From contig NC_081552.1 of the NCBI RefSeq assembly GCF_963082655.1, positions 186,567,409-186,631,408 of the forward strand: a DNA stretch of 64,000 nt, given 5' to 3'. Both the position numbers and the translations under genes were made by a program. Under the pieces are notes generated by a model, which did not search any database, had not been told where the DNA came from, and saw only the letters and a list, made by a program, of their open reading frames with translations. Below are positions 32,857 through 44,706 of the stretch, piece after piece (positions within the stretch are counted from its first letter, which is position 1; each line of letters opens with the position of its first letter). Origin of the DNA: Stomoxys calcitrans. Lineage: Eukaryota; Arthropoda; Insecta; Diptera; Muscidae.

Positions 32857-33673
32857 AAAAGTAAAAGCGTGCTAAGTTCGGATGGACCGAATCTTATATA
32901 CCCTCCACCATGGATCGTATTTGTCGAGTTCTTTTCCCGGCATCTCTTCTTAGGCAAAAAAGGATATAAGAAAAGATTTGCTCTGCTATTATTTTATTAT
33001 TACATGTTGGAGACCTTTGTAAAATGTCAGCCAATTCGAATAAGAATTGCGCCCTTTGGGGGCTCAAGAAGTAAAATAGAGAGATCGATTTATATGGGAG
33101 CTGTATCAGGCTATAGACCGATTCAGATCATAATAAACACGTATGTTGATGGTCATGAGAGGATCCGTAGTACATAATTTCAGGCATATCGGATAATAAT
33201 TGCTACCTTTAGAGGCTCAAGAAGTCAAGATCCAAGATCGGTTTATATGGCAGCTATATCAGGTTATGAACCGATTTGAACCATACTTGGCCCATTTGTT
33301 GGATATCATAACAAAACATAGCAAAATTTCATTCCAATCGGATAAGAATTGCGCACTCTAGAGGCTCCAGAAGTCAAGACCCAAGATCGGTTGATATGGC
33401 AGCTATATCAAAACTTGGACCGATTTGGCCCATTTATCATCCCAACCGACCCACACTAATAAAAAGAATTTGTGCAAAATTTCAAGCGGCTAGCTTTACC
33501 GTGCTTTCGAAAGACAGACGATCGGACGGACGGACATGGCTAGGTCGACTTAAAGTGAAATGAAGATCAAGTATATAAATACCTTATGGGGTCTTAGGCG
33601 CCTATTTCGAGGTGTTACAAACAGAATGATGAAATTAGTATACCCCCATCCTATGGTGGAGGTTATAAAAAGG
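32857..33673 (-). mobile_element. HINE-A, short
   Basis: AAAGTAAAAGCGTGCTAAG, hairpin mutated to TTCGGATGGACCGAA, three central units, short GACGGACGGACATGG block, GATCAAGTATATAAATACC core, and CCTATGGTGGAGGTTATAAAAA. Confidence 0.85.
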
Positions 33674-34190
33674 ATGGTTATTATATCCTTGGTGGTGGAT
33701 CTCCAAAGTTCGGCACGGCCGAACCTAACACGTTTTTATACCCACCGCCGTAGGATGGGGGTATACTAATCTAGTCATTTCGTTTGCAACAACTCGAAAT
33801 ATTCGTCTTAGACCCCAGAAAGTATATATATTCTGGATCCTTTCGACATTCTGGTTCGATCTAGCCATGTCCGTCCACGTAAAACTACACGCTTGAAATT
33901 TTGCACAGATACTTAATATTGATGTAGGTCATTTTGGATTGCAAATGGGCCATATCGGTTCAGATTTGGATAAAGCTCCCATATAAACCGGTCCCCCGAT
34001 TTGACTTCTTGAGATCCTGGAAGACGCAATTTTCATCCGATTTGGATATAATTTTGCACATAGCATTCTGCTATGACCTACAAGTCAAATACGGTTCAAA
34101 TCGGTCTATAACCAGATATAGTTCCCAGACATACCGATCTCCTGATTTGACTTCTTACGCCCCTGGAAGCCACAATAGCTCCTGATTTTT
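33674..34190 (+). mobile_element. HINE tip followed by a HINE-A variant
   Basis: 33,674-33,734 is a 3' tip (TTGGTGGTGGATCTCC, hairpin TTCGGCACGGCCGAAC). At 33,735 a variant starts TTTTTATACCCACCGCCG, with ACTCGAAATATTCGTCTTAGACC and two central units (CCCATATAAACCGGTCCCC). The GTCY block is reduced to GTCCGTCC and the 3' end is absent. Confidence 0.75.
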
Positions 34191-34359
34191 GATAGAAGAA
34201 TTTGAATTTTGATAGATTTGATAGAAGTTGGTATATAGAATAAAATTATGCCATTCAACTAAATTTAGTTTGTATAAATTTTTACTAGATTCCGCTTTTA
34301 TTTCTTACTTGTTTTGACGGTCAAATGTTCATGCAATATTGCATGTGTGCTGGTCCTAC
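34191..34359. other. AT-rich, nothing recognised
   Basis: It contains TTGATAGA repeats and TTCTTACTTGTTTTG, possibly a decayed HINE end at about 34,305. Confidence 0.3.
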
Positions 34360-34935
34360 TAATGCCTAGATTAGGTTAGGTTTAAGTGGCAGTCTGCCAT
34401 CAGATCCAGATCGCTTTAAAAATCCCAATAACGTTCGAATGTTCACATCCGCTAAATCAGACAGGTTCTCAAAGAAATGAGAACCTAAAGTGGAACTCCT
34501 TCTAACCGCTAGTGCGGGACACCCACACAGGAGGTGTTCTATAGTCTCTCCTTCTTCGATATCCTCACAGCTTCTGCAAAAGTCATTGCTTGCAACCTTC
34601 CGTCTGTCAGCATGTGTTCCGATTAGACAGTGAACTGTCATGACGGACAAAATGACTGGGACGTCTGTTCTAGCCAATGACAGCAAAGCAATATACCGCT
34701 TCAAGTCTAAATTAGGCCACATAGTTTTGGATTGCTCACAGCCCCCTCTTTGTGACCATCTATCATTCGCTGCCTTTCGGGCCTGGTCCTGAAAACTTAG
34801 CTTACATGTCGCTGGAGGCATCCCACAAATGCCAGTATCCCTAGAATATGTAGGGTAATTCCTAGTTTTGCAAGTTTCTCCGCTTTCCAAGTCCCTGCGA
34901 TATCTCTGTGGCCCGGTAACAGAAGTTACAAATGA
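34360..34935 (-). pseudogene. LINE ORF2 C-terminal fragment (second family)
   Basis: The minus strand is open for about 180 codons: WSQRGGCEQSKTMWPN, LKRYIALLSLARTDVPVI, TVHCLIGTHADRRK, then FCRSCEDIEEGETIEHLLC followed by GCPAL, a CCHC-type knuckle. It stops at the end of LPLKPNLI. This is the region after RNase H in I/LOA/R1-type LINEs, but the sequence differs from the 17.7-kb element, so it is another family. The 3' end (GATTAGGTTAGGTTTAAG in reverse) lies near 34,365. It is 5'-truncated. The extra N-terminal residues before VTGPQR come from an adjacent SINE. Confidence 0.8.
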
Positions 34936-35090
34936 CACATTACCTCACAAATGTCGCCAGCATTACTAGCGGAAGACCTCCGCTGAAAATTTCTTTTTTA
35001 TGTTCTCGCCAGGATTCTAACCTAGGCGTTCAGCGTCATAGGAGGACATGCTAACCTCTCTGTTACGGTGCGCTTTTGGTTCTTAGACAC
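34936..35090 (-). mobile_element. tRNA-derived SINE, 5' part
   Basis: Minus strand: GAGGTTAGCATGTCC (35,044-35,058) resembles an internal A box, and GGTTAGAATCC (35,012-35,022) a B box with one change from GGTTCGAATCC. They are about 20 bp apart, shorter than in a tRNA gene. AATGCTGGCGACATTTGTGAGG follows downstream. Such boxes recruit RNA polymerase III in tRNA genes and tRNA-derived SINEs. No cloverleaf can be formed with confidence, so a functional tRNA is unlikely. Confidence 0.6.
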
Positions 35091-35220
35091 CTAATCATAG
35101 CTAAAATCCTTCGAGCAAGGTGAGTGAAGGTGGGTCCACGTACAGGATAAATCAACATATGTGTTCTTGGTGGTGGTCCAATGTTTGGCCTGGCCGATTT
35201 TAATGCGCGTTTACTTGTTA
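35091..35220 (+). mobile_element. HINE-like 3' end fragment
   Basis: GTTCTTGGTGGTGGTCC, a hairpin-like TTTGGCCTGGCCGA, and AATGCGCGTTTACTTGTT follow the HINE 3' plan. The sequence before (to 35,150) is unassigned. Confidence 0.55.
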
Positions 35221-35466
35221 TATACTTAAATATTTTCCATGTTTTTGAGTTCCACTCATACTTCCCAATTGTAAATCTATTTAAGAAAGTTTTCCTCATC
35301 CCCATAAACTTTCTTAATAAGTGCCTTAAATTCTCTTTTAGCACTTGGAGAGAAAATAATAAAATTAAACCGAAAATAAATCGCCATCAACACAAACTGA
35401 ACGAAAGTAACTAAGAATCAAATGAAATGAAATCGGGAACTTAAAAAGCATGGCATCTGCAATTAA
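35221..35466. other. Unique-looking sequence, no gene
   Basis: AT-rich, no long coding frame on either strand that looks protein-like, and no repeat. Confidence 0.3.
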
Positions 35467-36729
35467 AAACAAGTAAAAAGGCGTTAAGTTCGGCCGGGCC
35501 GAACTTTGGATACCCACCACCTCGGGTATATATGTAAACCACCTTTCGTCAAATCCGGGGAAAAATGCATACCTTATGACCCATAGCAGCTATATCGAAA
35601 TATGTTCCGATTTGGAACCATAAACGACCCGGATGTCGAAAAGCCTAACATACGTCACTGTGTCAAATTTCAGTGAAATCGGATTATAAATGCGCCTTTT
35701 ATTGGGCCAAGGGTTTTCATCAAGATATAGGTCTATATGGCAGCTATATCCAAATCTGGACCGATTTCGACCAAGTTGCAGATAAATGTCGAAGAGCTTA
35801 ATACAACTCACTGTCCCAAATTTCGGCGAAATCGGGCAATAAATGCGCCCTTTATGGCCATAAAACCTTAAATCAAGAGATTGGTCTATATTGCAGCTAT
35901 ATCCAAATCTGGACCGATCTGAGCCAAATTGAAAAATAATATCGAAAGTTTTATCACAACTCACTGTCCCAAATTTCGGCAACATCGGACAGTAAATGCG
36001 CCTTTTATGGGCTCAAAACCTCAAATCGAGAGATGGGTCTATATAGCAGCTATATCCAAATCTAAACCGATCTGAGCCAAATTGACAAAAGATGTCGAAG
36101 GGCCTAAGGCAACTCACTGTCCCAAATTTCAGCAAAATCGGATAATAAATGTGGCTTTTATGGGTCTTAGACCCTAAATCGGAGGATCGGTCTATATGGC
36201 AGCTGTATTCAAATCTGGACCGATCTGTACCAAATTGACGAAGGATGTGGAAGGGCCTAAGACAACTCACAGTCCCAAATTTCAGCGAAATCGGATAATA
36301 ATCGGATGAACCGATCTGAGCTAAATTGACGGAGGATGTTAGGGGCGTTACACAACTCACTGTCTCAAATTTCAGCAAAATCGGATAATAAATGTGGCTT
36401 TTATGGGCCTAAGACCCTAAATCGGAGGATCGGTCTATATGGGGGCTATATCTAGATATAGTCCGATTTGGCCCATCTTCGAACTTAACCTGCTTATAGA
36501 CAAAAAAAAAAATCTGTGCAAAATATCAGCTCAATATCTCTATTTTTAAAGACTGTAGCGTGATTTCAACAGACAGACGGACAGACGGACGGACATGGCT
36601 AGATCGTCTTAGATTTTTACGCTGATCAAGAATATATATACTTTATAGGGTCGGAAATGGATATTTCGATGTGTTGCAAACGGAATGACAAAATGAATAT
36701 ACCCCCATCCTTCGGTGGTGGGTATAATA
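35467..36729 (-). mobile_element. HINE-B, full length
   Basis: AACAAGTAAAAAGGCGTTAAG, hairpin TTCGGCCGGGCCGAA, CCACCTCGGGTATATATG, six central units (TATATGGCAGCTATATCC), GACAGACGGACAGACGGACG, GATCAAGAATATATATACT, and CGGTGGTGGGTATAATAAA. One unit is cut short at about 36,305 (ATAATCGGATGAACCGATC). Confidence 0.92.
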
Positions 36730-37204
36730 AATGGAGTATTAAAACTTTTGAAAATATTTGCCGCTCAAAAAAGTCTGGAAGAGAACCAGATGGTTGAAAT
36801 GAATTGAATGTTCATAGCCATGTGGCCAACGATTGAAATGAAGGCGCACATCCACAAAAGGAGTTTCCACTTTCACTCAACAATTTTCCTCTATTAGTGA
36901 CAATGAGAGAAACTGCTCGACCACTGGCCATCTGTTGATGACAACCTATGGAACCCAGTATCAGCTTAAATATTGTGGTCAGTGCATGAAAGGCTTAAAA
37001 ATGCCTTAATTGAAGGATTATAAAAAAAACTTTTAGTTAAACAGAGATAATTGATAACATTTATGGGACTTGTTATTATTATTGCAAGAGTTATTAAAGA
37101 ACATTTTGTAAAAATGAGAGATTTCTAAGGATGGCTATATGAGAAAAACTCTAAAGTAGAGGAGACACAAAAAAACAACATCAAAAAGTTTTTGAATATT
37201 GGAA
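36730..37204. other. Unique-looking sequence, no gene
   Basis: Purine-rich phrases; no coding or repeat signal recognised. Confidence 0.35.
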
Positions 37205-37588
37205 ACACTAAAGGAACATTTAAAGTCCGGCGAAGCCTACCTTTTGATACCCTACACCACACTGGGTATGTGGATCAAGACGTAGAAACCAAAATTTGCT
37301 TTAATGTAGAGTTTAGACCAACACCTGGACATTTTGTGGGAGTGCAAAATTTTGAGAAGATAGGTTAAGCCAGTAAGGAAGGGCAAAAGGCGGGCGGTGC
37401 CGACTGTATAATACCCTACACCTACCCTGTAAGTACAATGTAGGACCTATATCCAACTCTGAACCAATTTTGATGGACCTCGGCGAGCAAATATGTTCAA
37501 AATGTAATAACTACGGTTGACAAATTGACAAATGACAAAATTATTGCAAAATACCCTAAATCAGACGAACATATATATATGGGAGCTA
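37205..37588 (-). mobile_element. HINE-like family F (and a C-like tip), split by mariner
   Basis: 37,215-37,260 has AAGTCCGGCGAAGCCTACC and ACCCTACACCACACTGGG, a C-like tip. From about 37,370, GTAAGGAAGGGCAAAAGGC, the hairpin GGGCGGTGCCGACT and ATACCCTACACCTACCC mirror the family F end at 14,761. Unit-like CATATATATATGGGAGCTA at the right runs into mariner copy 2, and the same unit wording resumes at 38,830. Confidence 0.6.
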
Positions 37589-39001
<1,413 letters not shown>

Positions 39002-39924
39002 TTTTATACCCTCCACCATAAGATGGGGGATATACCAATTTCGTCATTCTGTTTGCAACTACTTGAAATATTCGTCTGAGACCCTATAAAGTATATATAT
39101 TCTTGATCGTCGCGACATTTTATGTCGATCTAGCCATGTCCGTCCGTCTGTCCGTCCGTCTGTCCGTCCGTCTGTCCGTCCGTCTGTCCGTCCGTCCGTC
39201 TGTCTGTCCGTCCGTCTGTCGAAAGCACGCTAACTTCCGAAGGAGTAAAGCTAGCCGCTTGAAATTTTGCACAAATACTTCTTATTAGTGTAGATCGGTT
39301 GGTATTGTAAATGGGCCATATCGGTCCATGTTTTGATATAGCTGCCATATAAACCCATCTTGGGTCTTGACTTCTTGAGCCTCTAGAGTGCGCAATTCTA
39401 ATCCGATTGCAATGAAATTTTGCCCGACGTGTTTTGTTATGATATCCAACAACTGTACCAAGTATGGTTCAAATCGGTCCATAACCTGATAAAGCTGTCA
39501 TATAAACAGATCTGTGGACTTGACATCTTGAGCCTCTAGAGGTCACAATTATTATCCGATTTGCCTGAAATTTTGTACAACGGATCCTCTCATAACCATT
39601 AACATACATGTTTATTATGGTCTGAATGGGTCTATAGCCCGATACAGCTCCCATATAAATCGATCTCTCTATTTTACTTCTTGAGCCCACAAAAGGCGCA
39701 ATACTTATTCGAATTGGCTGACATTTTACACAGATCTCCAACATATGATTTCATAGTGGTCCATACCGGACCATATCTTGATATCGCTCTAATAGCAGAG
39801 CAAATCTTTTCTTATATCCTTTTTTGCCTAAGAAGAGATGCCGGGAGAAGAACTCGGTAAATGCGATCCATGGTGGAGGGTATGTAAGATTCGGCCCGGC
39901 CGAACTTAACACGCTTTTACTTGT
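39002..39924 (+). mobile_element. HINE-A, complete, few central units
   Basis: TTTTTATACCCTCCACC start, TATATATATTCTTGATCG core, mixed GTCC/GTCT run of about 85 bases (39,136-39,221), two to three units, hairpin TTCGGCCCGGCCGAA, end CACGCTTTTACTTGTT. Confidence 0.92.
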
Positions 39925-40461
39925 TATGTCCATAAGCAGTTTAGATGTGCTATATCGGACTATATCTTGATATAGCCGCCATATAGACCGATCTGCCTAT
40001 TTAGGGTCTTAGGCCCATAAAAGCCACATTTATTATCCGATTTTGCTGAAATTTTTGACAGTGAGTTGACTTAGGCCCTTCGACATCTTTCTTCAATTTG
40101 GATCTGATCGGATCAAATATGGATATAGCTGCCATATAGACCGGTCCCTTTATTTAAATTTTTGGGCCCATAAAAGGGGCATTTATTGTCCGATGTTGCC
40201 GAAATTTGACACAGAGCGTTTAGTTAAGCCTCTCCTCATATTTCTGTAATTTGGTCTAGATCGATCAAGATTTGCAAGATAGATCGAACAAGATATTGCT
40301 GCCATATAGACCGATATCGCGATTTAAAGTCTTGGCCCGAAAAAAGGCGCATTTATAATCTTATTTAACTGAAATTTGACACAGAATTTTGATGAAAGGC
40401 AGTTTACTTATATACCCGAGGTGGTGGGTATGCAAAGTTCGGCCCGGCTGAACTTAACGCC
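39925..40461 (+). mobile_element. HINE-B 3' half
   Basis: It starts in GTCCATAAGCAG and central units (GACCGATCTGCCTATTTAGG), then TTTTGATGAAAGGCAG, CCCGAGGTGGTGGGTATG, hairpin TTCGGCCCGGCTGAA, and CCTTTTCACTTGTT. Confidence 0.85.
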
Positions 40462-40590
40462 TTTTCACTTGTTGAGGTTACCTTTTAGTATTTAGAGCGC
40501 ACAACAAGCCGATTACTGGCTTAGGTGTTGTCCATAGTGCCATGTGTCGGACTAATATCCGCACCCTCTTTTCAAACTAACCTAACCTAT
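40462..40590 (+). mobile_element. LOA-like LINE 3' terminus
   Basis: GAGGTTACCTTTTAGTATTTAG, GCGCACAACAAG, GATTACTGGCTTAGGTG, CCGCACCCTCTTTTC and CTAACCTAACCTA follow, as the reverse complement, the 3' end at 17,612-17,735. Only the last 130 bp inserted, a typical 5' truncation. Confidence 0.82.
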
Positions 40591-41105
40591 GAAGTCTGGG
40601 ACTTCTTTCCCAATGTTGCAAATTTCTCCAATCATCCAAGATTTTTCTTTAGCTGATTTCCTTTACCTTAAAAGACAACTTCGAAAGACCCCACTATGGC
40701 AGCCATTGTACTGTTAAAATTGTCATTTATGTCTTCTATGCTTGGACAATCCAAAGTATCTTGCCCAAGACTTCCTTTAAGTAGTTTTACCGATATTGTC
40801 CAGTTGGTTTTACCTCATTCCGGGATCTTATCGGGATCGGCGATGGCATTTCTTTTCTGAACCTAATGTAGCGACGATCCAAAAAGGAGTGCTCCATTGA
40901 GACCCTCAAATCTTATATCCAATTATGAAACTAGCGCAATAGTATTCGTTGGAGGAATCTGAGTCCACGAACCATTCCTCCGCAGGAACCATAAGAACTA
41001 CGTCAAATTCCCCTGCCATCAGGAGGACCTTTAGTGAAGTAAACCATGTTTGCCAAATCGAGCAAATACTAAAGTTTCTAATAGTCAAATCCACAGATTG
41101 GTTTA
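40591..41105 (-). pseudogene. LINE endonuclease C-terminal fragment
   Basis: The minus strand near 40,780-40,900 reads VSMEHSFLDRRYIRF, like the SDHRYI motif that closes APE endonucleases in LOA-type LINEs but with His changed to Arg, then PSPIPIRSRNEVKPTGQYR, LKEVLGKILWIVQA and, further left, DDWRNLQHWER. Rightwards, SVDLTIRNFSICSIW resembles the preceding LDLT segment. Stops and shifts break it. The endonuclease would nick target DNA. The call rests on one diagnostic motif plus order. Confidence 0.55.
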
Positions 41106-41107
41106 TT

Positions 41108-42519
41108 TTTATACCCTCCACCATAAGATGGGGGGTATACTAATTTCGTCATTCTGTTTGTAACTACTCGAAATATTCGTCTGAGACCCCATAAAGTATA
41201 TATATTCTTGATCGTCGTGACATTTTATGTCGATCTAGCCATGTCCGTCCGTCTGTCCGTCCGTCCGTCCGTCCGTCCGTCCGTCCGTCCGTCCGTCCGT
41301 CCGTCCGTCCGTCCGTCCGTCCGTCCGTCCGTCCGTCCGTCCGTCCGTCTGTCTGTCGAAAGCACGCTAACTTCCGAAGGAGTAAAGCTAGCCGCTTGAA
41401 ATTTTGCACAAATACTTCTTATTAGTGTAGGTCGGTTGGTATTGTAAATGGGCCATATCGGTCAATGTTTTGATATAGCTGCCATATAAACCGATCTTGG
41501 GTCTTGACTTCTTGAGCCTCTAGAGTGCGCAATTCTAATCCGATTGGAATGAAATTTTGCACGACGTGTTTTGTTATGATATCCAACAACTGTGCCAAGT
41601 ATGGTTAAAATCGATACATAACCTGATATAGCTGCCATATAAACCGATCTTGGGTCTTGACTTCTTGAGCCTCTAGAGTGCGCAATTCTTATCCGATTAA
41701 AATGAAATTTTGCACGACGTGTTTTGTTATTATATCCAACAACTGTGCCAAGTATGGTTGAAATCGGCCCATAACCTGATATAGCTGCCATATAAACCGA
41801 TCTTGGGTCTTGACTTCTTGAGCCTCTAGAGGGCACAATTCTTATCCGATTTGAATGAATTTTTGCACGAAGTATTTCGTTATGGTATCCAACAACTGTG
41901 CCAAGTATGGTTTAAATCGGTCTATAACCTGATATAGCTGTCATATAAACTGATCTGGGGATTTGACTTCTTGAGCTTCTAGAGGGCGCAATTCCTATCC
42001 GATTTGGCTGAAATTTTGCATGACGTATTTTATTTTTACTTTCAACAACTGTGTCAAATAAGGTTCAAATCGGTTCATAACCTGATATAGCTGCCATATA
42101 AACCGATCTGGGATCTTGACTTCTTGACCCCTAGAGGTCGCAATTATTATCCGATATGCCTGAAATTTTGTACGACGGATCCTCTCATGACCATCAACAA
42201 ACGTGTTTATTATGGTCTGAATCGGTCTATAGCCCGATACAGATCCCATATAAATCGATCTCTCTATTTTACTTCGTGAGCCCCAATGGGCGCAATTCTT
42301 ATACGAATTGGCTGAAATTTTACACAGGTCTCCAACATATAATTTAATTGTGGTCCGTACCGGACCATATCTTGATATCGTTTTAATAGCAGAGAAACTC
42401 TTTTTTTATATCCTTTTTTGCCTAAGAAGAGATGCCGGGAAAACAACTCGACAAATGCGATCCATGGTGGAGGGTATATAAGATTCGGCCCGGCCGAACT
42501 TAGCACGCTTTTACTTGTT
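41108..42519 (+). mobile_element. HINE-A copy alpha
   Basis: Complete element with the longest GTCC run of the window (about 28 units, 41,243-41,357). From 41,461 to 42,519 it is virtually identical to the copy at 53,638-55,147, except that it has one 153-bp central unit fewer. Ends TTTTTATACCCTCCACC and CACGCTTTTACTTGTT. Confidence 0.94.
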
Positions 42520-43072
42520 GGAGTATATAAGTGTCAAATGTCAGCTAAATCAAGTGAAAATTGAGCTCAAGAGGACAAAACCAGGGATCGGATTATGTGG
42601 GTGCTACATTAGTTTTTTACCCGATTCAGAGCATACTCGGCACAGGTATTGGTAGTCATAACAGACGTTCTTGTGCCATATTTCTGCCAAATGGGATAAA
42701 AATTGAGACTTCTCAAGAAATAAAAACCGGGGTCGGTTTATGTGGGTGCTTCAAGAGTTTTTAGCTCGATTTGGAGCATACTTGGCACTGATATTTGAAG
42801 TAATAACACACGTCCTTGTGCCAAATTTGTGCCTTATGGGATGAAGGTTTAGACTGCTATGGATCAGGAAGTCAGTTTATATGGCGGTTATAAATATCAG
42901 CTTGAAGACCGATTCGGAACCAGCTGTATGCGTTCGACCGCTATCGTGATTTCGACAGACGGAGGGACGGACGGACGGCTAGAACTACCCGAGACGCATA
43001 TCAATGCTTTGTAGTGTTACAATCGGAATGACTAGATTAGTTTACCTCCTCCTATGGTGGTGAGTATAAAAA
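42520..43072 (-). mobile_element. HINE-like variant (no tip)
   Basis: Units with GGTTTATGTGGGTGCTTCAAG and CATAACAGACGTTCTTGTGCC, a GACGGAGGGACGGACGGACGG block, and the end CCTATGGTGGTGAGTATAAAAA. The core is reworded (ACGCATATCAATGCTTTG). It is distinct from families A and B. The 3' hairpin is missing at the left. Confidence 0.65.
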
Positions 43073-43542
43073 CGTATTACATAACTGCGGCCGTTCCGAA
43101 CTTTAAATGCCCACCATCATGAATATATTCTTCTTCCTATTTCATTAAAACTCCAATACCACATTTCTAAATTTTGTAGAAATCAGGCCAAAATTGTGCT
43201 TACTACAGCCTCTAAAGTCAAAATCGGATTAAACATATACATATATGGGAGGTATATCTGATTTTTATGAAATTTTGCACACATATGAAGACGTCAACTA
43301 AAGCACCCCGTGTCAAATTTGGTAAAGATCGGACCAAAAGTGTGACTGTTACAGCCTTAAAAGGGCATATCGGATGAAAGATATATATGGGAGCTATATC
43401 TAAATCTGAACCGATTTTTATGAAATTTTGCACACATATGAGGACGATAAATGAAACATTCCATGGCAAAATTTGTAAAGATCGGACCAAAAGTACGACT
43501 GCTATAGCCATAAAATTCCATATCGGATGAAAGTTTTATATC
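43073..43542 (-). mobile_element. Family C, 3' part and central units
   Basis: A decayed tip (GCGGCCGTTCCGAACTTTAA, GCCCACCATC) is followed by units of about 155-160 bp with ATATATGGGAG.TATATCT, GAAATTTTGCACACATATGA and AGATCGGACCAAAAG. It breaks where a LINE fragment begins. Confidence 0.65.
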
Positions 43543-44700
43543 TCCAAGGCATTTGATAGGGTCTGGCACGGTGCACTTTTATCAAAGCTTGTCGCTTTTG
43601 GTGTCGGTAATAACTTTGTTCGATTTATATCGATCTTTCTCAGAGATCGCACTATATGAGTTGTTATCGATGAGTATACATTGACCGCAGGAGTGCCACA
43701 AGGCTCTGTCCTTTCCCCTTCCCTTCTTCCAATTTTCATTGACGATCTATTGGGTCAGACTTCGAATCCAGTCTACTCATTTGCCGATGACAGTAGTCTG
43801 TGTCATTCGTATTCATTCGCTCATAGGCCCAGTCCTCAAGAAATTGTGGAGGAGGCGCATTATGGATGAGACGCTCTCCCAGGATTTGTTGGCCATTTCC
43901 GAGTGGGGTAGAATGAACAGAGTGGACTTCAACGCACAGAAGACACAGTGCTGTTTCTTGTCTCACAAGCGATTCACTAACCCACTTCAATCGTCGATAT
44001 GTATCGACTGTATAGATATTGAGCAGTCACATGCTCTTGATGTTCTGGGCATGAAGATACAATGTGATGTCCGTTGGTCAAAACACGTATTCGAAGTGTC
44101 GAAAGAAGCATTCAAGTGTTTGGGCTTTCCTAAGCGGTGCAAGAAATATATCACCTGTTTTGATCTTCTCAATATCTATACTTCCTACATCATGCCGAGG
44201 ATGGAATATAACTCTCATATATAGGCAGGAGCTCCAAAATCAAGCTTGCTACTTGACAGGGTTCAACGGAGAGCGATGGTGTTGATTGGGACAGTAGGGT
44301 ATCCAACTCTATTGCTTACCTTGAACATCATCGGAATATGGGTAGCGTTGTATTGCTCTATCGTTATTTTCATGGCGTGTGTTCTAGGGATATTCGTCTT
44401 CATTTCCCTGACATTAGTATGTTCACCAGGAATACAAGACTTGCCAGAAACTCACACCCGTTTGTAATTGATTGGCCAGTCGACCGAACCATGCATTACC
44501 GAGAAAATTAATTTTTCGCTCGAACCATTCGTATGTGGAATCGACTTCCGGCTAATGTCTTTCCCACCGACATTGAAATTCAGAAATTTAAGACTAATAT
44601 CAATAAACACTACTCCTTCTTTTCCCCCTCCAACCCTTAACTTTCCTAATTGCCAACGCAGTGCACTCCATATAAAGTGGACATAACCTATGTGTTGCAT
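43543..44700 (+). pseudogene. CR1/Jockey-like LINE reverse transcriptase, 3' part
   Basis: In three frames the + strand gives SKAFDRVWHGALLSKL, AGVPQGSVLSPSLLPIF, YSFADDSSLCHSYSF (the F-A-D-D form of the RT catalytic motif), WGRMNRVDFNAQKTQCC, LDVLGMKIQCDVRWSKHV, CKKYITCFDLLNIYTSYI and MPRMEYNSHI. The C-terminal stretch has LLDRVQRRAMVLIG and, near 44,535, RMWNRLPAN. These are the motifs of a CR1- or Jockey-type RT from motif 4 to the C-terminus; there is no RNase H. Frameshifts near 43,660, 43,860, 44,225 and 44,290 and a stop near 43,657 kill it. Endonuclease and the first RT motifs are missing. Confidence 0.85.
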
Positions 44701-44706
44701 ACGTGA

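Noticed and set aside
34975..35060. Functional tRNA gene
   Set aside because: The boxes are about 20 bp apart, the B box is mutated and no cloverleaf forms, so a SINE fits better.
41462..41836. Apparent repetitive protein with SRGSRSQDPRSVYMAAIS units, also at 53,937, 50,556 and 57,847
   Set aside because: It is the translation of 153-bp HINE-A central units. The frame breaks wherever unit length varies, and the same wording appears on both strands and in many copies.
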